A stretch of 29,495 nt of DNA from Prasinococcaceae sp. CCMP 1430. Taxonomy: Eukaryota; Prasinodermophyta; Palmophyllophyceae; Prasinococcales; Prasinococcaceae. This document shows positions 1-8,816 of this stretch, in pieces (positions within the stretch are counted from its first letter, which is position 1; each line of letters begins with the position of its first letter). The stretch is taken from contig RQSC01000029.1 in the NCBI GenBank assembly GCA_013416795.1, positions 311,773-341,267 of the forward strand, read 5' to 3'. A model generated the notes under the pieces. It worked only from the letters and a program-made list of their open reading frames with translations. It made no database searches and had not been told where the DNA came from. The position numbers were made by a program, and so were the translations under genes.

Positions 1-679
1 CTCCCGCCCGAGGCGCCGCCCGCCTCGCGCGCGCGCTGTGCGCGCGTGCCGCGCGCGCGCCCTCAAAAACCCGCGCAAGAAAAAAGAAAGAAAAAAAGAA
101 AAAGAAAAAAGCGACGATGGAAAAGAACGACGGCCCCATCCCAAACGTCGCATCGAACCGCTGCGGTGGGAAGCTGCCGAGGATTTTGATTTTTGATTTT
201 TGATTTTTGATTTTGGTTTTGATTTTGCTTTTGGTTTTGATGGTGGTTTTTTGATGCCGCGGCGGCGGGCGACGCCGCGAACGCACACTGTACTGTGCCT
301 TCGATTTTGACTTCGATTTTGATTTTGATTTTGATTTTGATTTAATTGCTAAAAAAAACGCGCGCCCGGCCGCGCGCGCAGTGACCGGTGCGCGCGGGCG
401 CGGCGCGAACCCAAACCTCATCCGCGACTTTTTTGGGAGGAGGTCGCACGCGCCTCCTCAAAAAGGGTTTGAATCCGCGCCCGCGCATTCTGATCTGCCC
501 ATATCAAAACACGCGTTTGGAGTCTCCCGTGAGCACAAGTGATATGCATGCAAATGTGAAGTGTTCGTGAGGGACGTGCGCGCGCGCGTGCAACGGTTGC
601 GGGGTCGCCGCGGCGTCGTTCGAACGGGTGGGCGGTTCCCCCGCAGTGTGCGTGGGTGTGCGGCTCCTGCCCCCCCCCC
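1..679. promoter_or_regulatory. Upstream region of the RCC1 gene, low complexity
   Basis: I see no credible gene here. The stretch holds a purine tract near 62-112, two AT-rich blocks built from GATTTT/GATTTTT words (about 181-256 and 301-345) and GC-rich CG-alternating DNA. Open frames across it in both directions have no recognisable domain and lack the composition of the neighbouring real genes. It probably contains the promoter and 5' UTR of the gene starting at 680, but no TATA box or other defined element stands out. Confidence 0.5.
181..345. repeat. GATTTT-type simple repeats (two blocks)
   Basis: Two blocks of imperfect 6-7 nt tandem words (GATTTT, GATTTTT, GGTTTT) occupy about 181-256 and 301-345. 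They are separated by a GC-rich spacer. They contrast sharply with the surrounding high-GC sequence and look like microsatellite expansion upstream of the RCC1 gene. Confidence 0.8.
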
Positions 680-3600
680 ATGATCGGATCGCATGGCCTC
701 TCGGCGCCGTCGGGCGGCGGCGGCGGCGCGGAGCGCGAGCCGGGCGTGGGGGCCTCGGCCGTGGGCATCGACGTCAAGGTGATGAACGACGGGGTCGACC
801 GGCTGGCACTGTCGGCGAGCGCCTTGCCCGCCGGCGCAGCAGCTCCTGACAGGGGAGACTGGGCGGTGGGCGTGCTCCATGGCAGCAGCGCGAGCGCGGC
901 CGCGCGCGGCGCGCGCGGCACCCATGGCGGCGCCAGCGGCGGCGCTGAGGCGGCCAGCCCAGTGCTTGGTGAGGCGCCCGTCGCGACAGTGGACTTCGCC
1001 AGCGCCGCCGTGGAGGGGCGCGCGACGTCCACCGACAGCACACAGGACAGCGTGCTGCTGGGTTTCATGGCCATGCGAGCACGCCGACGTGCGGCGGCGA
1101 CCGGTGGCGGAGCGCGCTCGGCGCACGGCGCGCTAGCCACCACCGAGCTCAGCGCGCTCGCCGCCGATGAGCTCCGCCTCCTCAAGCATGCGCACGGCGC
1201 GGAAACCGCCACTGCCGGTGAGATGGAGGTTGGACCCGAAGAGGACGAGCTTTCCACCCCCGCCGTCGACCGCGAGTGGGGCGATGCGCACATGTGGGGC
1301 GACAAGGAGACCATCGAGTCGGTGGTCGGCAGGCGAGCGCACGGCGTCGACCTGGGGCCCAAGCGCTTCCTCCCCGGCGTGAGCGGCTTGGACGTGACGG
1401 AGAGGTACACGCAGCACGAGAGGGAGGCCGTGCGCGCCGTTGGTGACCACATGCACAGCAAGGCGCGCGAGGGGCTGCTCAAGAATGTCGACGCGGAGCG
1501 GCGAGCGGCGCTGCGCGAGGCGGGCGTCGCGCGCTACGGTCTGCAGGCGAGCGAGCGCGACGAGGTGGTCGTCGGCGAGGCCGTTGGTGCAGACGACTTC
1601 GAGCTCCCCGAAGTTCCCATCGCGATCGCCACGGCGAAGCTCGCGGCGGCCAAAACTCGCAAGGGCACTTCCTTCGACGCCCACAAGCTGCCGCGCGTCG
1701 ATGCGCGTGGCGACATCGACCGGGTAGTTGGCCAGGGCTACGCGGGCTTGGGGGCGGAGGGAGAGTGGGAGAGTGGCGCCGACGCGTACGCGACGCCCCC
1801 TGACGAGGCAAAGACCAGTCTGCTGCTGCGGCGCGCATCGCATTGGGCTGACATGTGGAAGCTGCCCGCGAAGGAGGCGGTGGACGCAGCGGAGCGCGCC
1901 GCGCAGCGGCGCCTCGGCGGGGGAGGCGACGGGCCGGGAGGGGTGGAGGAGGCGGCGGCGGCGCACCCCGCGTGGACAGAGCAGCCGCCGGGCGTCGGCG
2001 CGAACGCGGGTGTGGCAGGGGTCGAAGCAATCCTCGATGCGCTCGACGTGGAGCGCGATGCGGCACTCGAGAGCGCCGCTGCCGCCGGTCGCACACCTGC
2101 CCGCACGCCGAACACGCCAGGCGCGCCGGGATCCGGCGGGAGCGCTCGCCACCACAGGCGTGGTGCTGTGGCACCTTTCCCAGAGGGCGTCCCTGGCACA
2201 ACCAACACGGCGGTCATGGCACAGGCATTTCGCGCTCAGAGATTCATCCCAGGCGCCGGTGGTGGCATGCGCGTGCTCGCCAAGGCAACCAAGGCACGCT
2301 TCCCGCGACTCGGCACGCTGGGAGAGCATCACTTGGTGCTGCGCAACGCGCTGGTGGCCCTGCCCGGCGGGTCGGTCGCCGCACCCGGCGCGGGCCAGGT
2401 GGATGGTACTGCTGTAGAATACGTCGAGGGCGTCGCGGTGCAGAAGGGACCGCCGCCACATCTCGCTCCCTTCATGTGGCCGCGCCGTGCGCAGCTGCCC
2501 ATCGGCTGTCGAGTGGACCAGGTCAGCGTTGGAAACGACCACGTTGTTGCGCGCGTCTCGGGTTCGCGGTTGGAGCCGCCTCGCGAAGAATTCGCGAGCG
2601 CGAGTCGCGAGACACCCGCCGCGGGCCTCGGGAGCGCCGTTGATGGGGCTTCAGGTGCGCCTCCCAAGGAGGTTGCACCGCCTGGCCCCGACCACGGGCT
2701 TATGGTTGACCGAAGTGTAGGAATCTCGCACGCGCACGGGTCAGCGTTGTTTTCTTGGGGAGAGAGGTGCGACTGCGCATGCGTGCGCCCCGCCGCACGC
2801 GCGCGGGCGCGGCGGGCGGCCAGGTGCGTTAAGGTGCGTGCCGCAGCGGCTGCAGTGTCCGGCGCTGACAGGAGAAATGCGATAGGTACGACGGTCTCGT
2901 GGTGAGTATGGGGTCCGGGAGGCATGGGCAGACGGGGCAGCAGCACACACGCGACACGCACGCCCCTGAGCTTTTAGAAACACTCACAGAGGCGGACGTG
3001 CGTGCGTTGGACTGCGGCGACGAGCACACGTGCGTGGTGACTGCCACTGGAGACGTGGCGGCATTCGGCCGTGGCGACGGCCTGCGGTTGGGCACAGGCG
3101 AGGAACAGAGTTCTAGCGTTCCCCGCGTGGTCTTCTGGGTAGGGCAGGGTACTCACAAGATCAAGGCCGTGGCCGCAGGGGGTGCGCACACGCTCCTCCT
3201 CACCGAGGCGCAGAATGTGCTGGCGTTTGGCTCGAATGGCGATGGGCAGCTGGGCATTGGCACCACACGCGCCTCTGCCAAGCCTGTGGAGGTGCGGACG
3301 GTGCGCAGCTTGCGGGTGACTGCGATCGCGTGTGGCTCCCGTCACTCGTTGGCAATCACGAGGGAGGGGCTGCTCTATGCCTTCGGGAACAACGACGCAG
3401 GGCAGCTTGGGCTTGGCTCCGCCGGCGACGCCATGCTCTACCAGGCCGACCGCGAGTATGAAAGCGACGAAGAGGACCACGAGGAGCTCGCGCGTCGGAT
3501 TGCCGAGGACCTTGCGCGACATGAGCGTGACGCGCAGCGAGTGCTCAGCGCTGGAGATGACCTTGGCGACGAAGACTACGAGGGGACAGACACCGACGCA

Positions 3601-5585
3601 GCTCTCCGTAGCCGGGTGACGGACGGCGGCAGCGAGGCCGGCGAGATGGGCGAGGGCCCATTCTGGCGGCCCGCGCCCTCCCAGAAACTCCCGTGCCGCG
3701 TGCGCCACCCAGAGTGGCGGGGTGGCGACAGCGGCACTGAGCAGTTTGTGAGCGAGTCTGCCGCAGCGGCATCTTCGGCCAGCCTCGCAATGGGAGACAC
3801 GGGCGCTGCTGTGATGGCTGTATCCGCTGGCGAGATGCACTCGGTGGTGCTCACTTCGTCAGGCGCAGTGTATACCTTCGGCGCCGGCGACCGCGGCCAG
3901 TTGGGTCATGGGGATGCCATGGATCGCCACTGGCCATGCTGCGTGGAACGCCTGAGCGGCGGGCGTGGTGGGCAGCGTGTGGTCATTCAGCAGGTGGCGG
4001 CAGGCGCCGCACACACCGTCGCTCTGTCGAAGCTCGGCCTGGTGTACACGTGGGGCGCCGGCGAGCTCGCGCAGCTTGCCAACGGCGTGCTCGATGACGT
4101 GCACCAACCCGAGGTCGTTCGCGCGCTAAGCACCGTGCGTGTCGGCCAAGTGGCAGCAGGCGGCGGCTGCACGGCCTTCGTGCTCCGGCACGACGGCTCG
4201 CTGTGGACGGCGGGCTCTACGGCGTACGGGCGGCCGGGAGAACGCAACCCGACGCGGCTGGCGGTGCTCATGCGCCGACAGCTCAACAGGCGAGACCAGA
4301 AGAAGGTGCTGGTGATGTTGAGCACTATTGACATGCTCACGCCTCACGAGATGCGCTTCACAGACCTAGAGCAGCAGACTATCCTCTATGGACCTTTCGG
4401 AGAGGAGGTGCTCGCGCACTTGCTCGACGCGCTGCTGCAGCGCATGCTCGCGCACCCCGTCTTCCTGCACATGCTGGTGAGGTTTGTCAAGAGCGTCGCG
4501 GACCACGCGTTGGGCATCTGCAAGTACTCGTTCCGAAGGCTGCTGGTGGATGCCATCGAGCACACCGGCGTGCATCTGTTGAAGGAGCAGCGCGACGACA
4601 TAGAGATCATCCGCGAGCGAAAGGCAAACATTTGCAAGCAAAACTCGCATGAAAACGGCGGCAGTGGAACCACCACCTCCGCAGCCACGCCTAGCGCCAG
4701 CGTGATGGCATCCACGTCGCCAATGACGTACTTCGGCCACGTCCACGATAAGGACAGCTTCGAGCGCTACACTAGATGGCGCATCCGCGCCCGCTCGCTT
4801 GGACGTTTCGTGCAGGAGGCCGCCCGCGCCCACATGCTCGACGGGACTGACATGGCGGACATCGAGGCAGCGTGCCCCGGCTCGCTGCACTCCCTGCACA
4901 TCACCGACTCGGCAATGGCAGAGACGAAACTCGATCTCTTCCGCACCCTCGTTTGGCGCACAACGGCGGGCCAAGGCGGCGAGGGCCACAGTGGACGTAG
5001 CGGCGGGTCCCAGGTCACGGGTGCGCGCGGAGGCGCTGGAGCCAACGACGGCACTGCGGGTGCAACAGCGAGCTTGCTGTCCGGCACACGCGTGTACACA
5101 CGCGCGTCGGAGGACACCGCCTATTCGGGCTTCGTTCCGGGCCTCGAGGGGTCCGAGGAGGGCATCGCCGAGGTGGAGAGCTGGAGGGCGCACCTCCAGC
5201 GGCGCGCAGTTGAGCGCGAGCAGCTCGTGGGGTTGCGCGGCCTGTCATCGCTCGCAGTCGAGCAGGCGGAGCGAGCGCAGCGCGAGCGTGTGGAGGCACT
5301 TAAGCGCGAGGCGGAGGCGTATGCGCCGGGGAAGACAGGCGCGCTGGGCACCGGCGCTGGCCCGCCGAGCGCGCAGGCGCCCAAGGTACATCCGCATGAG
5401 CAGGCACCTGAGGGTGCGGACGCGGTCACCGCACGGGGCGGCTTCAGGGAGGGCGCGCCGCCGGGGCCGAAGGTCGCAGTTCGCGGCGTTGGGACGATAG
5501 ACACGGACGGCGCCATGAGGAGGCTGGCGGACGGGGCGAGGAGTATCGAACCGAGCATGTTGGCGGAGGTGCGCGCGCGCGCGCG

Positions 5586-5622
<37 letters not shown>

Positions 5623-6224
5623 GCCTGTCTGTGTGTGTGTGTGTATCCTACATGTACATAAATGCGAGAGGCTGAGCCGCACGCGCAAGTGCTTGCTCTC
5701 GCACCCCTGGTGCGTGCTGCGTGCGTGCGCCATTGGCTGACCCCACCGTGCGCACGCGCCGCGCCGTGCCTGCGCCGCAGATGCCGCTCGTTGAGAGGCC
5801 GAAGACGGGGCCCAGCACGCCCCTCAACGCGTTGGTCGACATTAGCCGCGAGGAGGCCGCCTGGGTCGACCAGATGGCAAAGTTGGGATCCATCGCCGAG
5901 GGGGACGAGCGCCTGCACACGGACGGCAGCGGCATCCACGAGTGTACTGCTCCGGCCCCGCGCGAGCGCAGCGGCAGTGAGCAGTCCGTCCCGCCGATGA
6001 GCAACATCTTCGCGCCCATGCAAGCGGGCACCACCAAGGGCGCGGGTGCCGCGCACGCGCCCGCGGCCAGCTCCAGCGCCAGCGAAGATATCAACATCAC
6101 GTCCGAGCGCGCCGATTTCCTGGCCGAGTGCGCGCGCATGCGCCAGGTGGCCGCCAAGTACGCCGAGCCGCCGCCGAGGCCCCTGCGGGGAGTGGAGAAC
6201 GGCGTGAGGCCAGGGCGGAACTAG
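680..6224 (+). CDS. Large RCC1-repeat (seven-bladed propeller) protein, three exons
   Basis: Inferred exons are 680-2766, 2907-5568 and 5781-6224, giving about 1730 residues with a consistent frame. The start is the first ATG of the frame, just after a run of C. The N-terminal 600 residues are Ala/Gly/Arg-rich with no domain I recognise. From about residue 690 seven RCC1-type blades follow, marked by FSWG..GRHGQTG across the first splice, then AFGRGDGLRLGTG, AFGSNGDGQLGIG, AFGNNDAGQLGLG, TFGAGDRGQLGHG, TWGAGELAQLANG and a degenerate last blade. An acidic insert (EYESDEEDHEE and on) interrupts the propeller between blades four and five. A helical region with HEMRF, FGEEVLAHLLDALLQ and long charged stretches fills residues 1150-1580. 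Known RCC1 proteins bind chromatin, GTPases or membranes; this architecture does not say which. The exon 1/2 junction is less certain (acceptor AG at 2905-2906, or at 2870-2871); the exon 2/3 junction (GAG then GTGCGC; CGCCGCAG before ATGCCG) is good. Confidence 0.8.
5585..5645. repeat. TGTC/TG microsatellite in RCC1 intron 2
   Basis: A run of TGTC tetranucleotides followed by TG dinucleotides lies directly behind the proposed donor at 5569, inside the second intron (5569-5780) of the RCC1 gene. An open frame runs through it for a short distance, giving Val/Cys/Leu/Ser repeats, but this is an intron reading rather than protein. Confidence 0.85.
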
Positions 6225-6385
6225 CTTTTGCCGTCACGGCATCGCTAGCCGCGGAGGATCGCAGTAATGCAGGTGCACAGTTGTACGCGCGGGCGGTGGC
6301 ACGCTGCGCGCGCATGCGCGTATGTGTCTGTGCCCGCGCGCGCACGCGCGTGTGTGCGTTCGCCCCTCGCCTCGCGCGATGCGCG

Positions 6386-7318
6386 CTATCGGGCGCCGGC
6401 GTCGCCGTCGCCAGTGGCTTCGACGAGCTCCGAGTCTAGCAGCGAGAGCACCGCCATGTGGCCCGGCGCGTGTGTAATCGCCAACGGCACGGCGTCGCCG
6501 GCCGCCTCGAGCGCGCACTGCGTGCTCACGCCGCACGCCCAGAAGACGGGTACCTCGCCCTCCCTGACGTCCACCGCGTTGCCAAAGTCCGGCTCGTTCA
6601 TGGGCGTGGCGATGCCCAGCGCGGCGACGCCGTCCTCGCCCCACGCGAGCGGCGCGCCGTGGGCACCCGGGTAGCGGCCGGTGATCTCGCACACGCGCGG
6701 GATGTCTGCCGGCGCGTACGGCCGCATAGACACCACGAGGTTGCCGCGGAAGGGTCCGGCGGGCTCGTTGGGCACCGCTGTGCGGTACATGGGCACGTTG
6801 CGTCCGAGCTCGACGTGGCGTGGCACGAGGCCGGCCTCGGCGAGCGCGGCCTCCCACGAAAACGAGCAACCGAGCGCAAAGGCGACCATGTCGCCGCTGG
6901 CAAGCTCGGCAACGTCCGTGGCCTCGCGTTCGGGCTCTCCGTCTTTCCACACGATGTAGCGAGGCAGGTCGGTGAAGACGTCGCAGCCGGGCGCAGCGAG
7001 CGGAAGCGAGCGACACCCAGGCGAGCCCACATCGAGCAGAGGCGCCTGGCGAGGGTTGCGCAGGGCGAAGCATAGGAAATCGAACGCGTGCGCCGCGGGG
7101 AGCACGACCAAGTTTGCCTGCGCGAGACCTGGCGCGGCTCCGGGCGTCGGTGCGTCAAAGCGGCCCTCACGACATCCGCGCCAGAACACCGCAGCCTGCG
7201 CGCGGCAGGCGCCGCCACCGGCGCCGGCGCCGGCGTCATCGTGAGTGCTGGTTGGCGCGACGAACGTTGGTGGGAGACCCGTGCGCAGCGCGCGCGGAAG
7301 TGGCTGCTGCGGCGGCAT
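6386..7318 (-). CDS. YcsI/DUF1445 family protein (putative hydro-lyase, D-glutamate cyclase N-domain type)
   Basis: A 310-residue protein, starting at the first ATG before the conserved region; the frame stays open upstream but reads as Arg/Ala-rich noise. Family blocks in order are ANLVVLPAAHAFDFLCFALRNP, PLLDVGSPG, DLPRYIVWKDGE, DMVAFALGCSFSWEAAL, RNVPMYRTAVPNEPAGPF, NLVVSMRPYAPADI, PEDFG-type MNEPDFGNAVDV, EVPVFWACGVSTQ and a terminal ITHAPGHM. These match the bacterial YcsI-like family of about 265 residues, also found as one domain of eukaryotic D-glutamate cyclase (DGLUCY). The second domain of DGLUCY (DUF4392) is absent here, so I do not claim that activity. The protein may be organellar: the 50 residues before the conserved region are basic and Ala/Pro-rich. 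Its 3' end converges on the RCC1 gene with 160 nt between them. Confidence 0.85.
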   Translation of the reverse strand: MPPQQPLPRALRTGLPPTFVAPTSTHDDAGAGAGGGACRAQAAVFWRGCREGRFDAPTPGAAPGLAQANLVVLPAAHAFDFLCFALRNPRQAPLLDVGSPGCRSLPLAAPGCDVFTDLPRYIVWKDGEPEREATDVAELASGDMVAFALGCSFSWEAALAEAGLVPRHVELGRNVPMYRTAVPNEPAGPFRGNLVVSMRPYAPADIPRVCEITGRYPGAHGAPLAWGEDGVAALGIATPMNEPDFGNAVDVREGEVPVFWACGVSTQCALEAAGDAVPLAITHAPGHMAVLSLLDSELVEATGDGDAGAR

Positions 7319-7437
7319 CGGCGGCTCGCCAGCGAGGTGAAGCGCGCCGCGCGGCGTGTGGCGCACTGCGTGTGCGCACGCATACACAGGCAACCTCTCG
7401 TGCACGTGTGAACGCCACAGTGCGCGCACGCGCGCAC
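7319..7437. promoter_or_regulatory. Short divergent intergenic region, probable bidirectional promoter
   Basis: Only 119 nt separate the ATG codons of two divergent genes (minus-strand start at 7318, plus-strand start at 7438). The stretch is GC-rich with CGCGC/GTGTGC words and no TATA box. Promoter function is inferred from gene arrangement alone. Confidence 0.45.
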
Positions 7438-8460
7438 ATGGAGGCGGCGGCAGGATGTGGCAGCGGAAGTGATGAGTGGGAGGTCGCGGGAGGCCGCCGG
7501 CGCGCCCGCACGCGGCGCGGTGGCGGTGGTGACGGCGACGTTGACGGCGGTGACGGGCTGCGGCGCTTGCTCGCGCGCGGCGGTGCACGGCTGCGCGCGG
7601 ACCTTGCGGCCGTTGCCGCGGGCGCGCGGCCGGCGATGCTGCTCGACTATGCTGGAGCGCCGACGGCGGCGGTCGCAGTAGCCCTCGATGCCGCGTGTGC
7701 TCCCCATGGCCCACGTGTGCGCGCTTGGCTGCTTGCTGACGGCTTTCTGTACGTCGTCAACTCGACAACCGTGCGTGCTATGGGCGCGTGCGCATCAGGG
7801 GCTCACCCGCTGCCTAGACTCATCGTGCTCGACGGGCGCAGCGACGCTACCGATGAGGACAATGGCGCAGGCGACGGCAATGGCGGCAGCAGCGGCGGTG
7901 GTCGAGTCGGTGGCATCGGTGCCGCGCCTCGGTGGGGCACAGAGCACGAGCAGGCCGCGCTGCGTGCACTCGTCTGCGAGGTGTGCATTGCGGGCGAGGA
8001 GGCGGCGGGCGAGGGCGAGGGCAAGGATGAGGGCGCCTTTGGTGAGACGCCGCGGTCAGTGGTCGACCTGCGCGTGCGCGCGGCGAGCGCATGTGCTCGC
8101 GCAGCGCTCGCGCTGCCGTGCCTCAGCGGCGCACTGCTTGGCTACCCGGTGACGTACGCGTTCTCGCCGACCGAAGCAGGCGCAGCCGCCGCGGGCAGGG
8201 CGCTTGGCGGCAGTGGCAGCGCGCTTACGCTCTTCGAGGCGCACGCGAGGAGTGAAAGCGCGCGCAGCAGCACCTTCGCCGCGCACGAGACACCGGAGCC
8301 CATCGCGGCCTTCACCGTGCCCTCGGCGCTCTGCCCGCTCGGCGCGCGCGAGGGATGGGCGCGCGCTTGGGGCGAGCGCCTCGGAGGCTTCAACGGCCGC
8401 CTGTGGGAGCGCGCGGTGCTCGTCGCCGCTGCTGCGCCGTCGCAGCGGCTCGTGCTCTGA
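7438..8460 (+). CDS. Hypothetical protein, possible C1orf74/UPF0739 (DUF4504) relative
   Basis: A 340-residue single-exon protein; the start is the ATG beginning MEAAAGCGSG, chosen because coding-like composition begins there. Visible blocks are GARPAMLLDYAGAP, VRAWLLADGFLYVVN, LPRLIVLDG, CLSGALLGYPVTYAFSP, PIAAFTVPSALCP and a terminal SQRLVL. A Gly/Asn/Ser-rich insert sits near residues 135-165 and a Glu/Gly-rich one near 185-205. The order LLDY, LLADGFLYVVN, LGYPVTYAF and a short hydrophobic C-terminus resembles, from memory, the animal UPF0739/C1orf74 family of unknown function; that assignment is tentative. There are no membrane segments or catalytic motifs I can name. It is divergent from the DUF1445 gene and the two could be co-expressed. 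Confidence 0.65.
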   Translation: MEAAAGCGSGSDEWEVAGGRRRARTRRGGGGDGDVDGGDGLRRLLARGGARLRADLAAVAAGARPAMLLDYAGAPTAAVAVALDAACAPHGPRVRAWLLADGFLYVVNSTTVRAMGACASGAHPLPRLIVLDGRSDATDEDNGAGDGNGGSSGGGRVGGIGAAPRWGTEHEQAALRALVCEVCIAGEEAAGEGEGKDEGAFGETPRSVVDLRVRAASACARAALALPCLSGALLGYPVTYAFSPTEAGAAAAGRALGGSGSALTLFEAHARSESARSSTFAAHETPEPIAAFTVPSALCPLGAREGWARAWGERLGGFNGRLWERAVLVAAAAPSQRLVL

Positions 8461-8816
8461 GGGAGGGGAAGGGCAGAGGAGGGGGGCGTGCCTCAGGCTT
8501 GGCCCTGCTGCCACGCTCCTCGCGTTGTAGCATGTGTGCTGTACTGTGCGATTTTGGTAAACGATTTCTGTCAACGACGTGCGCAAGCACGTACACACGC
8601 ACGGTTCTCGCGTGCACAAGCACGAACGCGACTGCGCGAGCGAGCGCGCGCTCGAGGCGCTGCTTTCCAAGGGGCGGCGACACCCCCAGCGCCGGCAGGA
8701 GCGCCATCAACTGCTTCTCGACAGAAGGTGATTTCAAACAGGCATTATACATGGGAGTAGAAGGGAGGGAAAGGGAGGGGAGGGGGAAAAGGGACGGGGT
8801 CCACCGCCCCCGCCCA
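8461..8816. other. Convergent intergenic region with G-rich tract
   Basis: This lies between the ends of two converging genes. It has relatively AT-richer parts near 8527-8580 and 8720-8755. About 8755-8801 has repeated GGG/GGGG runs that could form a G-quadruplex on the plus strand. I see no gene here. Confidence 0.5.

Noticed and set aside
418-1482. Minus-strand frame of 354 codons overlapping the RCC1 gene start
   Set aside because: Its Ser/Ala/Pro/Arg-rich reading has no domain and is explained by GC-rich codons of the plus-strand gene.
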